Source of the DNA: Acidobacteriota bacterium
Lineage (GTDB): Bacteria > Acidobacteriota > Terriglobia > Bryobacterales > Bryobacteraceae
Reading direction: 5' to 3'
Assembly: GCA_016178945.1 (NCBI GenBank)
Contig: JACOSH010000040.1
Location: 1-37,905, forward strand
DNA length: 37,905 bases
Shown here: piece after piece, positions 1 to 7,963 of the stretch
Position numbering within the stretch: position 1 is the stretch's first letter
How the letters are laid out: each line of letters opens with the position of its first letter
Program-made: the position numbers and the translations under genes
The notes under the pieces: generated by a model
Told to the model about the DNA's origin: nothing
Databases searched by the model: none
The model's input: the letters and a program-made list of their open reading frames with translations, nothing else

Positions 1-1598
1 CGCTCGACCCCAACGGCGATCTCTACGATCCCAAGGGCTTCACGTCCGTGCAGGGGACCAGCTTCTCGGTTCCGATGGCGGCCGCCGCCGTCGCCATGAT
101 GAAGCAGCGCAATCCGCGCTTCACGCCCGGCCAGTTGAAATCGGCCGTGGTCAACACCGCCGCCGATGAAGTCGACACCGACGATGGAAGGTCGCGCGCG
201 CCGGTGATCGGGGTGGGCGCGGGAAAGCTGAACACGCTGGCGGCCGTGCAGACTTCGGCCACGGTGGAGCCGGCCACTCTGTCGTTCGGCGTCATCGGGA
301 CGAGCAGTTTGCCCAAGAGTCTCACGCTGCGGATCACCAACACCGGCAGCGCCGCGGTCACGCTGAGCCTGGCGGCTTCGGGGACGAGCGACAGCCGGGC
401 GCGCCTCACCCTGACACCCGCGAGCCTCCCCTTGAGCGCCGGTCAATCGGCCAGCGTGGCCGTGCGGCTGGAGGGAGCGCAGCCTTCGCCCGGCTCGTAC
501 GAAGGCGCCGTGACCGTGCGCGGCGGTCCGGTGAGCCTGCGCGTCCCCTACCTCTACCTGGTGGGCGACGGCGTGGTGTTCAACCTGATCTCGCTGGCCG
601 GCGACAATTTCCTGGGCGTGGCCGGCGAGCAGGACTGGCTGATGGCGTTCAAAGCCATCGATCGCTACGGCGTGCCGGTGCGCGACGCTGCGGTGCGTTT
701 CCGGGTGATGTCGGGCGGCGGCCGGATCAACGTGGCGGATGACGCCACCGATGTCTACGGCATCGCGGCGGCGCGCGTGGATTTGGGCCCGCGGCTGGGC
801 GAACAGCAGTTCCGCGCGGAGACCGGCGGCCTGACGCTGGACTTTTTCGGGCGCGCGCGCCTGGCGCCGGTGGTCGGCAGCAACGGCGTGGTCAGCGCCG
901 CCAGCCAGCAGGGCGGCGGGCAGGCGGCCGGGTCCTACATCTCGATTAACGGCCGGGGCTTGAGCGAGTCCACGCGCCAGTTTTCCACGGCCTCCTTGCC
1001 GCTCTCGCTGTCCGGGGTCAGCGTGAGCTTCGACGACGCCCCAACCTCGCGCCTGAGCCTGCCCGGCCGCCTGACCTACGTAAGCGAGAGCCTGATCAAC
1101 GTGCAGATCCCCTGGGAGTTTCAGGGGCTGAACTCGGCGCTGATGAAAGTCAGCATCGGACCCGGAGCGAACGACTCGAGCGCAATCTACCGGGTGCCGC
1201 TCTCGACCTACGCGCCGGCCTTCTTCGAATACTACGAGCCCGGCGGGCGGCAACTGCTGGCGGGGCTGGACCTGAGCTACCAGGTGTTGACGCTGACCAA
1301 TCGCGCCAAGCGCGGAGCTGCTATCCAGCTTTTCGCCAACGGACTGGGGCCGGTCGACAACACGCCGCCGAGCGGCGAGCCAACCCCGGCCGATCCCTTG
1401 CCCAACACCCGCGCGGAAGCAACCGTGACCATCGGCGACAGGCCCGCCCAAGTCCTGTTCAGCGGCCTGGCGCCGTACAATGTGGGGGTCTATCAGGTGA
1501 ATGTCGTGGTGGCGCCGGATACGCCAGTGGGCTTGCAGCCGGTGGTCCTGACCATCGGCGGGGTGAGATCAAAGGCCGCCAGCATCGCGGTGGAGTGA
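1..1598 (+). CDS. Secreted subtilisin-like serine protease, 3' part, with C-terminal TIGR03437 domain
   Basis: The reading frame is open from the window edge (codons begin at base 3), so the 5' part, with the catalytic Asp and His, lies outside. The subtilase (S8) Ser motif GTSFSVP is visible, with the Ser codon at 60-62. About 200 residues of beta-rich, Ig-like sequence follow, then a terminal domain of about 230 residues starting near base 880. It carries the pattern (VVSAAS, GSYISINGRGL, YVSESLINVQIPWE, LFANGLGPV, VGVYQVNVVV) that I recognise as TIGR03437, a domain expanded in Solibacter-type Acidobacteriota and attached to secreted proteins. Export and a role in extracellular proteolysis are inferred. 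The post-catalytic region resembles the subtilase at 12700-15042, which lacks TIGR03437, so the two are paralogs. The stop codon abuts the kor relic that begins at base 1599. Confidence 0.9.
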   Translation, partial: LDPNGDLYDPKGFTSVQGTSFSVPMAAAAVAMMKQRNPRFTPGQLKSAVVNTAADEVDTDDGRSRAPVIGVGAGKLNTLAAVQTSATVEPATLSFGVIGTSSLPKSLTLRITNTGSAAVTLSLAASGTSDSRARLTLTPASLPLSAGQSASVAVRLEGAQPSPGSYEGAVTVRGGPVSLRVPYLYLVGDGVVFNLISLAGDNFLGVAGEQDWLMAFKAIDRYGVPVRDAAVRFRVMSGGGRINVADDATDVYGIAAARVDLGPRLGEQQFRAETGGLTLDFFGRARLAPVVGSNGVVSAASQQGGGQAAGSYISINGRGLSESTRQFSTASLPLSLSGVSVSFDDAPTSRLSLPGRLTYVSESLINVQIPWEFQGLNSALMKVSIGPGANDSSAIYRVPLSTYAPAFFEYYEPGGRQLLAGLDLSYQVLTLTNRAKRGAAIQLFANGLGPVDNTPPSGEPTPADPLPNTRAEATVTIGDRPAQVLFSGLAPYNVGVYQVNVVVAPDTPVGLQPVVLTIGGVRSKAASIAVE

Positions 1599-1990
1599 TC
1601 ACATCAGCTCTTCCACGAACTGGCGGCGAGGTCCGGGGCGATCCGCGGGTCGCGGTGCGCGAGCGGCACGGTAGCTCGAGTGTTGTTCGAGCTTCTTTTC
1701 CCGAGGGTGAAACCGCTGGTAGATTATAGGTCACGCAAGGGCTGAAGACATCGACGAAGGTGAATCTCCTTGTGCATGCCTGCTTGAACAGCTCCGTCAG
1801 GTGCTTCTGGTCACCGCTGAACCCCCGGGTGACAAGCGTGGCATTGACGCCTAACCAACCTTCTGACAACAGCGGATCGCACAAGACCACCTGGGCGCTG
1901 GAAGCGGTCCGCCCGGTTGAACATCTCAGGGTGACTTTGGAGCAGTTGAGGATGTCGGTTGTCGGTAGGTGCGGCGATCAGGCCGGGTTC
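1599..1990 (-). pseudogene. Eroded second copy of korB and korA 3' portions
   Basis: Read on the minus strand, this stretch matches two separate parts of the intact kor genes. Bases 1599-1850 match the 3' end of korB (7964-8345), starting at the same stop codon and keeping pieces such as QKHLTELFKQ and FVDVFSPCVTYN. About 115 bp are deleted after 1670 and single-base indels break the frame. Bases 1851-1990 match internal korA (about 9537-9680), keeping LIAAPT, PEMFN.ADRFQ and LVLCD.LLSEG. The roughly 1.2 kb between those parts in the intact locus is missing. Similarity by eye is about 80-90 percent in aligned blocks. There is no usable open frame, so I call it a relic. It begins at the base after the subtilase stop codon and ends just before the histidine kinase gene. 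Confidence 0.85.
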
Positions 1991-2030
1991 GACGACGCCG
2001 GAATGCCGCCCGAGGTATGATGGTGGTGGG

Positions 2031-4487
2031 ATGGCGGCAACTCTTGGCCTTTCCAGCAATGACTCCGGCGTCATCGCGCTGGTGACCGCGGCTTCGCAGC
2101 AGACGCGGCTCTCTGGTGTCTGCGAGATGCTGCGTGTGATCGCCGAGGCCGCAGAAGGTTACGGCTGCATCCTGTGGGAGGTGGTGCCAGACTCGGACGC
2201 GGAAGATGCGGCCAGCGGGAGGCTATTCGTGCTCGCGGCCTGGATGAAGGACCCGACGATTCCGGTGTGGCACTACCTGCCTATGCGATCGGTGACCGGA
2301 CAGGCGATCTTGAGCCGTCGCACCCAGAGGGTTGACGACGTCGCAACTCATCCCGTCGTGCAAGAGAATCCCAACCAGGCGTTTTTCGAAAGGACCGGCA
2401 TACAAACCTTTTGTTCCGTGCCCATTGCACTGCACGGGAGTTCGAAGACGGCGATCAACATTTACAGAAGCGAGCGGCGACCATTCTTGGATTCGGATCT
2501 GGCGCGGATCGAACCGCTAGCTGCTTTGGTCCCAAGCCTTTACTCCAACCTCAGGGATCGCGTGGGATTCAACCTCATTCGGCGTGTCAGCGAGGTCTTA
2601 GCGGGAGCGGAGTTCTGGTTGTCACCTCGTCTAGAGCACGACTTCAACCGCCTTATCGCCGACGCCGGATACTCCATCGTCGCCGAGGTCGCCACGACTT
2701 TCGATTGTCTTGAGACCTCGCTTTTCCTGGAGGATCGAATCGACGAGCCGGGCCAGTACCGCTTGGTCGCTACAACTTGGCGTGAAGAGTTCAAGAAGGG
2801 TGTCTACCAGAAGGGCGAGGGCGCGACTGGATGGGTGTTGGCTCAAAACAGATCAGTAAGGATGTATGATCTCAACAGATACGAAGAAGAGGATCCCGCA
2901 ATCCAGATTAGGTACCCTGGGCTACGCTGGTCGGACTCGTTGGAAATCGTGGGAGCAGCCCGGCGAGCGCTCTTGCTGAGTCCAGAGGAGCCGTTGCCTC
3001 CGCTCAGCTACATGTGTGCTCCTATTGCCACCGGCGAACGGGTTCTAGGCGCCGTGCGGTGCAGCGTGACGAAGAAGGGGCCGCACTACTTCGATGACCG
3101 TCAGGTAGAGTTTCTGCAACTGGTAGCGGGGCACATCAGCCAATGGTGGGACAACTGGCTGAACTGGCGCGAAGCGAAGGAGGAGAACCAGTCGTGGCGT
3201 GCTCTGGTCGATAGCGTGGCCAAGATGAATTTTTTTGTACATAACGAGCTCAACAAGCCGGATCCCAGTGAAAGCCAGATTTTTCGAGAGGCCATGCGAG
3301 TTGCGGGCTCTGTCATCCCGGACGCCGGTATCATCGACGTCCGGCTCCTGGAAGAGGCGAGCAGAAGCCTGTACTTCGCCGAAACGTACGGCGCCGAGTG
3401 GGATAGGGGCGGCAGGCAGGACGTTGCCAAGCGCAAGGAACGGCGATTTCCACTTGCCGGCGATCCGCCGTCGGCCGGGGCTCACGTCTTCCTGACCGGA
3501 AAGGCTTACGTGGTTGAGGATACCAACAACGACCCGTACTATTCGGAGACGTTTCCAAGCACCCGGAAGGTGATTGTCGCTCCCATCAGCTCCGGGAAGA
3601 AGGTGTTCGGGGTGATCGATATCCGCAGAACGAGCGACCGCAGTTTCCCAAAGCACGCCAAACAGATCGCCGAGTTGCTTGGCCAGCAGCTCGGCCTCTA
3701 CTACTATCTCGCGATCGAGATCGGCGAGTTGAATCGGGCAAAGGCCAAGATCGACCGTTCCGCCAACGAGCAGCATAAAATGTATCAGAACTTCCAGCAT
3801 CAGTTGCGAAGCCCGATCATTCAGGCGCACCGGACGGCGCAGGAAGCGTTACAGGGGACTTTTTCCGAAAATGCGGTGCGGCCCAAGCTGAATGCGCTGC
3901 GGGGTTTGTGCAGGAAGGCCGAAAGGGTAACGCGAAATGTAGGTCTCTTCGCGGATATCGCCGGCGGGGCGCCCGTTCGACTGAATCCCAAGACCCTGCG
4001 GGTGGACGAGTTCGTCAAGAAGCTGACCCTCGCCGCGCAAGCTCACGAACTGCTAGTGGACCCGAACCGTTCGGTACAGTTTCACGTCGATGGAAAATCG
4101 TTTGACGTGTTATGGTCTCTGATCGTACAGGTTGATCACGATCTGTTGGACCAGGCTGTGAACAACGTCCTTGACAACGCAGGGAAGTACAGTTATCCCA
4201 AGACCAAGGTTCGCATCAGTGGCGGTCTAATACGAAACGGCGAGTGGTTCTATATTTCATTCGTCAACCAGGGTTTTCGCATTAAGCCATCCGATATCCG
4301 GAACCTTGCGGAGAGGGGATGGCGCAGTGATGAGGCGCGCTGGTCAACAGGAGAGGGCTCGGGTATCGGCTTGTGGATTGTCGAGCAAATCATGAAAGCG
4401 CACAAGGGTGAGCTGGTGGTGATTCCGACCAGTGACCAAGGCCTAACCGATGTGCGACTGCTCTTCCCGAAGGCGAGGATAGGGTGA
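2031..4487 (+). CDS. Cytosolic sensor histidine kinase with three GAF-like domains
   Basis: This is a predicted sensor kinase of 818 aa that would autophosphorylate on His and pass phosphate to the adjacent receiver. From the N-terminus it has three GAF-like modules (about residues 10-165, 205-380 and 420-570), a phosphoacceptor helix with FQHQLRSP (His590), and an ATPase domain with an N-box (NNVLDNAGKY, near 711) and a G-box (GEGSGIGLW, near 774). I see no transmembrane segment, so it is probably cytosolic and senses an unknown small ligand. I chose ATG 2031, preceded by GAGGT at 2012-2016. The frame stays open upstream to 1959, but that part lies over the kor relic. Its stop overlaps the next gene as TGATG. 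The sequence looks more AT-rich than the flanking genes, for example seven T at 3230-3236, which fits acquisition by transfer. Confidence 0.9.
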   Translation: MAATLGLSSNDSGVIALVTAASQQTRLSGVCEMLRVIAEAAEGYGCILWEVVPDSDAEDAASGRLFVLAAWMKDPTIPVWHYLPMRSVTGQAILSRRTQRVDDVATHPVVQENPNQAFFERTGIQTFCSVPIALHGSSKTAINIYRSERRPFLDSDLARIEPLAALVPSLYSNLRDRVGFNLIRRVSEVLAGAEFWLSPRLEHDFNRLIADAGYSIVAEVATTFDCLETSLFLEDRIDEPGQYRLVATTWREEFKKGVYQKGEGATGWVLAQNRSVRMYDLNRYEEEDPAIQIRYPGLRWSDSLEIVGAARRALLLSPEEPLPPLSYMCAPIATGERVLGAVRCSVTKKGPHYFDDRQVEFLQLVAGHISQWWDNWLNWREAKEENQSWRALVDSVAKMNFFVHNELNKPDPSESQIFREAMRVAGSVIPDAGIIDVRLLEEASRSLYFAETYGAEWDRGGRQDVAKRKERRFPLAGDPPSAGAHVFLTGKAYVVEDTNNDPYYSETFPSTRKVIVAPISSGKKVFGVIDIRRTSDRSFPKHAKQIAELLGQQLGLYYYLAIEIGELNRAKAKIDRSANEQHKMYQNFQHQLRSPIIQAHRTAQEALQGTFSENAVRPKLNALRGLCRKAERVTRNVGLFADIAGGAPVRLNPKTLRVDEFVKKLTLAAQAHELLVDPNRSVQFHVDGKSFDVLWSLIVQVDHDLLDQAVNNVLDNAGKYSYPKTKVRISGGLIRNGEWFYISFVNQGFRIKPSDIRNLAERGWRSDEARWSTGEGSGIGLWIVEQIMKAHKGELVVIPTSDQGLTDVRLLFPKARIG

Positions 4488-4915
4488 TGAAGATACTCTT
4501 GGTTGAAGACGACCATTTGCAGGCGCCCTCCATCGAGGCGAAGCTGCGCAAGTCCTTTGCGTCCGTTCGCGTCGACACGATCTCGACAGAGGCGGCTTTC
4601 CGCTCCCAGTTCGACCGAATCGCCGGCGAGTCCTACGATGTGGTAGTGATGGATGTCATGCTCCGCTGGACGGACCCTTCGCCCCAGATGGAGCCTCCGC
4701 CAGCCGAGTTTGAAACAACAGGCGGAATCTATCGCGCGGGTATCCGCTGTAGGCAGATGCTCAACGAGGACCAACGAACACGGCACATTCCGGTCATCCT
4801 TTATTCGATGCTCACCCAGACCGACCTGCCCGACGTGAAGTATTTGGAGAAGGATGCGGACGGCGACGGGCTGATCCAGCTGATTCGCGAAATCACCCAA
4901 CCGAAGTCTCGATAG
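4487..4915 (+). CDS. Single-domain response regulator (receiver only)
   Basis: This is a 142-aa CheY-like receiver with no output domain. The acidic pocket is ILLVEDD (Asp8, Asp9), the phosphoacceptor is Asp56 in VVMDVM, the switch residue is Ser107 in LYSML, and the conserved Lys is Lys122. The ATG shares its A with the TGA of the histidine kinase, so the two are translationally coupled and almost certainly partners. A proline-rich insertion lies between beta3 and the following helix (residues 64-75), which is longer than usual and could be an interaction loop. Because no DNA-binding or enzymatic output is present, the response must pass through protein contact or phosphorelay; the target is unknown. 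The 3' end overlaps the convergent XRE gene by 23 bp. Confidence 0.88.
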   Translation: MKILLVEDDHLQAPSIEAKLRKSFASVRVDTISTEAAFRSQFDRIAGESYDVVVMDVMLRWTDPSPQMEPPPAEFETTGGIYRAGIRCRQMLNEDQRTRHIPVILYSMLTQTDLPDVKYLEKDADGDGLIQLIREITQPKSR

Positions 4916-6362
4916 TGAACCCCTGCTCGAGTAGCACCTCTTGGTGCACCCTCTCGAATGGATCGCGCTGCCCAGTCTCTAGCTGAAGCTGCTCTAGAGC
5001 AACGTTGACCTCGTTGAGGAACCCCTTCGGACTGGGAAGCCGCGACTGCTGGAGCGCTGCTTCCATGCGCTGTCTTAAGAGCTCTGCGCCCTCCGAAAGG
5101 TCTCCGCCTACCGGATGTACTCTTATGTCGAGCCTGATTCTGTCCCCGGCCTTTCTTTGCACGGTGAACAAGTACGGGTCAACAGCAAAAAGAAAGAAGT
5201 CCGGCTTCCTCCAAACGAACAATCGTGGGACGCAGCTCCAAGCCCAGTCCGGCCATTGCTTATCATGAGCCTGTGCTAACAAGTCCCAATTCATGGATTG
5301 GTCGGCTGGGTAAAGTTCCTTCACCTGTCCGATCAACGACCGGAACTCGCGCTCTCTATCCAGATGTTGGCCCACGTGATCAGCCATCTTCTTCAGCGCA
5401 CAGCCTACTGCTTCCATGTCTGGCCAGCCTCGTAGTTGGGCAGAGGCGGGCATTCTGCGAACCCCGGCGAAGCCCTCGTATTCATTGCCAAGCAAGTTGT
5501 CGTCGCGGCCGTGGGTGATCATGCGCTCCCAAACGGGGCGGAGCCGGTTGTCGATCTGGTTGCGGGCGAGAGCCGCCCTCAACGCATCGCGTAGCTCGTC
5601 GTTCAGCCGGATCTCGCCCTTTCGCAGCCGCTCGTAGACTGCGCACAACGGTTCGGCGAGCTGATCGGGCGAATCCAGTCCGGCGCAAAGCATGAACAAG
5701 TTGTACAGAACATCGTCCGGCCGGCGGCCAGGGGGATCGACATCGGGGCGCTCGTCCAGAAGGCTGGCCAGGCGCGCCGCTAGCGTGGTCTTGTATTTGT
5801 TCCGCTCCGCTCCCAGCGGCAGGGACCGTAGGATCCAACGGAATGGGTATTCCTCCTCGCCGGTCACCGGCAAGCCGTACCCCTGAAACCAGTCCACCAA
5901 ATCACCCGTCCTCCAGATCTCTTGCTCCAGCCAAGGAACGAGGATTCTCGACATCCACCCAGTGGGACTGTCTTCGAAGCGGCCGGCTGCCGTCGGCGTC
6001 GCACGAAAGAACGGGTCGTCTTCAAAAGCCGGGCGCTGTAACGTCTCGCGGCAAAACTCCTCCGCTTCCTCTACCAAAGTGCGGTACGTCTCGATAGACA
6101 CTTTTAGCCTCGCCCCAAGGGCATAAGCAATCTTGCGCAGCGTGTTGATGTTCCAAGCCGCGTAGTTGACATTCTCCACGCGAGAGACGCCCGCCTGCTG
6201 AGTACCGATTTTCTCGGCAAGCTGCTTCTGCGTAAGCCCTCGCTGCTCGCGGATGACGCTGATCTGAGTGGCCAGACTTGTATTCAGGAAGTCCTCCGCG
6301 TAGACCTCGCGATACTCTCGGTCCTGGAAATCTTTGGCCAGCCGTTCACTGAATTCGCTCAT
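4893..6362 (-). CDS. Long XRE-family protein, possible antitoxin with a large C-terminal domain
   Basis: This is a 489-aa protein. Residues about 30-88 form an XRE/Cro-type helix-turn-helix (QISVIREQRGLTQKQLAEKIG, then AGVSRVEN). Position right after a RelE/HigB-like toxin, with a 17-bp overlap, matches the higBA order, so it should repress the pair and neutralise the toxin. Ordinary HigA antitoxins are about 90-130 aa; here some 400 residues follow the DNA-binding domain. That region is alpha-helical in character, Trp- and Arg-rich, without a motif I can name. I chose ATG 6362 (MSEFSERL); an upstream in-frame start at 6389 would add nine residues and lengthen the overlap. The C-terminal part could be a sensor, an effector or a scaffold; nothing in the sequence decides between these. 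Confidence 0.75.
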   Translation of the reverse strand: MSEFSERLAKDFQDREYREVYAEDFLNTSLATQISVIREQRGLTQKQLAEKIGTQQAGVSRVENVNYAAWNINTLRKIAYALGARLKVSIETYRTLVEEAEEFCRETLQRPAFEDDPFFRATPTAAGRFEDSPTGWMSRILVPWLEQEIWRTGDLVDWFQGYGLPVTGEEEYPFRWILRSLPLGAERNKYKTTLAARLASLLDERPDVDPPGRRPDDVLYNLFMLCAGLDSPDQLAEPLCAVYERLRKGEIRLNDELRDALRAALARNQIDNRLRPVWERMITHGRDDNLLGNEYEGFAGVRRMPASAQLRGWPDMEAVGCALKKMADHVGQHLDREREFRSLIGQVKELYPADQSMNWDLLAQAHDKQWPDWAWSCVPRLFVWRKPDFFLFAVDPYLFTVQRKAGDRIRLDIRVHPVGGDLSEGAELLRQRMEAALQQSRLPSPKGFLNEVNVALEQLQLETGQRDPFERVHQEVLLEQGFTIETSVG

Positions 6363-6744
6363 GCAGACACCTCGATCGCGGGTCCCCAATCACTCTTTGG
6401 CGATTCTCTTCCGCCTTCTCCTGGGCACCATCGGGCAGTCTTCCCCCTCTTTCCACGGCGCCACGCAACAGAGTGTATTCCGACTCAGTGTCAATCGGAC
6501 CCCGGCACAACAAGGGCCGCAACATGACATCGCCGTGGATTCTCAGCTTGTAAATGTGCCCATAAGTCGGCCCGGCCAGCAATCTGGTGTGGATTGCCAA
6601 GTCGAAGTCCATCTGTACCAGCCTGTCCAGCTTCTGGTTCAGCTTCGCCCGGTCCCTCTTGCTGAGCCGGTCCTCCCGAACCCATTGGAGGATCACGTTG
6701 TCCCCCCGGGCGTTCAGGAAGTCCCACAGAATGAACCTAGACAT
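6346..6744 (-). CDS. RelE/HigB-like (Gp49-type) toxin
   Basis: This is a 132-aa basic protein of the RelE/ParE fold class, which in characterised members cleaves mRNA on the ribosome. Visible hallmarks are a strand with an arginine pair around YKLRIHGDVMLRPL (near residue 66) and a tail of the type LLRGAVERGGRLPDGAQEKAEENRQRVI, which corresponds to the 'K.PD.EI..A..R' region of Gp49-like HigB toxins. Residue assignments are by pattern only. It precedes and overlaps the XRE gene by 17 bp, as in higBA modules. A strong promoter-like element lies directly upstream (6747-6775). The assignment as the toxin of a type II pair is firm in context; the enzymatic activity is inferred. Confidence 0.78.
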   Translation of the reverse strand: MSRFILWDFLNARGDNVILQWVREDRLSKRDRAKLNQKLDRLVQMDFDLAIHTRLLAGPTYGHIYKLRIHGDVMLRPLLCRGPIDTESEYTLLRGAVERGGRLPDGAQEKAEENRQRVIGDPRSRCLHERIQ

Positions 6745-6746
6745 TG

Positions 6747-6775
6747 ATTCTACTCCAAGGCGCTCACGAAAGCAA
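6747..6775 (-). promoter_or_regulatory. Sigma70-like promoter for the toxin/XRE pair
   Basis: On the minus strand, TTGCTT (6775-6770) and TAGAAT (6752-6747) are separated by exactly 17 bp. The -10 ends only 2 bases before the ATG at 6744. The transcript would therefore start at or inside the annotated first codons, implying a leaderless message or a later true start. No palindromic operator is obvious, although antitoxins of this kind usually bind here. Confidence 0.5.
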
Positions 6776-6801
6776 GCCTAACATCACAAATCTGTTATGC
6801 C

Positions 6802-7818
6802 TTAGACCGCTTCTGGCATCCGCCGCAAGACCTCGGTACCATAGCTCCGAACTAACAGCCGATGATGGGTCCGTCTCAGCGACGCCAGATCGCCGTCCAC
6901 TACACGCGCGGTCGCCCCAGAAAGCCCTCCTGCCCGGATCCAGTGCTCCATCCGATGGTCGATTTGTTCATGGATGAATTCGGGGATGAGACCGTTCGCT
7001 GGGGGACTTGTCCGGAGGTCCATCGGGTGCCCGCCGACGTTCCGCGCCGCCTGCGGTGGAGAGGGGAAGTGAAACGCATTCCACCCTGCGTCCAGTTGGG
7101 TTGGCCGGACAACGGTTCCAGCTTCGCCCACGGTGTAGCGCAGCACGATCAGCCACCGGGGAAACACCGACTTCGGCACGCCGACCAGCTCGAGCCAGCG
7201 CTCAGCGCCGGCGTCGATGTAGTCGCGAAAGGCTAGCCACCCGGTGGTCCAACTGGGGTGGTGCGGTGTGGTTCGCCGGAAGCGATTCATGGCCTGAAGA
7301 ACGGCCTCGATGAATTCTTCGGCCCGTTCAGGTCCTGTCGTCAGCCAAGGCTCCAGAAACCTGTTGGTCCCGCGCCCCTCGCTATCGGCCGCCGTCTCCT
7401 GCGTAAATCCCTGGAACTGCGCCATGCCGCCTCGGCGAGCCTCGGAGAACACCCGATCCAGACCGGTTAAATCGACAACGCGGGCCAACTCGTAATCCGA
7501 GAGCAAAGGGTCGCGGACCTCGGCCGAGCCGAATACGATATTGCCGAGATTGGTTGCCTCGTCGAGAAACGCAGGCTTTTTCTGGACCCGGATTCTTTCC
7601 TGGAAATAATCCGTGATCGCTCGCCTGATGGCCTCGGCGCTCCGTGGCCGCCCGCCGAATGCGTCAAAATCCGCCTCGCGCTCCGGCGAAACTCGGTGGT
7701 CGTGCATCAGGTTGCGAGCCATGGCGCGCATGTCCGTGAATGCGGAAACTCGCCATGCGGCCAGGGCCGCGCCATATCCGTGGTTATCGGAAAGTCGTCC
7801 GAAAACCGGGCTCGACAT
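6802..7818 (-). CDS. Unknown protein, 338 aa, first gene of the minus-strand island cluster
   Basis: I do not recognise this protein. It has no signal peptide, no transmembrane segment and no nucleotide-binding or nuclease motif that I can identify. Visible features are a start MSSPVFGRLSDNHGYG, many Trp, Arg and aromatic residues, a stretch resembling a surface-binding region around HFPSPPQAARNVGGHP (near residue 252), and a His/Glu/Asp cluster EFIHEQIDHRMEHW (near 280) that could bind metal. The ATG at 7818 is the first possible start, with a good promoter right upstream. It ends 57 bp before the toxin gene and has the same orientation, so it may be part of one accessory module with the toxin and XRE genes. 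No function is proposed. Confidence 0.7.
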   Translation of the reverse strand: MSSPVFGRLSDNHGYGAALAAWRVSAFTDMRAMARNLMHDHRVSPEREADFDAFGGRPRSAEAIRRAITDYFQERIRVQKKPAFLDEATNLGNIVFGSAEVRDPLLSDYELARVVDLTGLDRVFSEARRGGMAQFQGFTQETAADSEGRGTNRFLEPWLTTGPERAEEFIEAVLQAMNRFRRTTPHHPSWTTGWLAFRDYIDAGAERWLELVGVPKSVFPRWLIVLRYTVGEAGTVVRPTQLDAGWNAFHFPSPPQAARNVGGHPMDLRTSPPANGLIPEFIHEQIDHRMEHWIRAGGLSGATARVVDGDLASLRRTHHRLLVRSYGTEVLRRMPEAV

Positions 7819-7828
7819 GATGCGGAAA

Positions 7829-7858
7829 GTTGTATCACGAGCGGAGAAGGAAAGTCAA
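7829..7858 (-). promoter_or_regulatory. Sigma70-like promoter for the 338-aa gene
   Basis: On the minus strand, TTGACT (7858-7853) is followed after 18 bp by TACAAC (7834-7829), preceded by TGA to give an extended -10 (TGnTACAAC). Ten bases separate the -10 from the ATG at 7818, so the leader would be only a few nucleotides long. This is one of several such close promoters in the window. Confidence 0.5.
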
Positions 7859-7963
7859 TTCAACACGGATGCGCTACTTGCGCCGCAGCGTCAGCGCGTG
7901 GAGGTCGGCGCGCTCGACCGTCCAGGTTGCTGACGGGCCGGGAGTCCTTGATGAAGTCCGGGG

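Noticed and set aside
1959-2030. 24-residue N-terminal extension of the histidine kinase
   Set aside because: It lies over the kor relic and adds no domain; ATG 2031 gives a normal start.
7874-7963. Possible C-terminal fragment on the minus strand (reads WTVERADLHALTLRRK then stop) between korB and the 338-aa gene
   Set aside because: It is a short open stretch without a start or recognisable family; it may be a gene remnant but cannot be supported.
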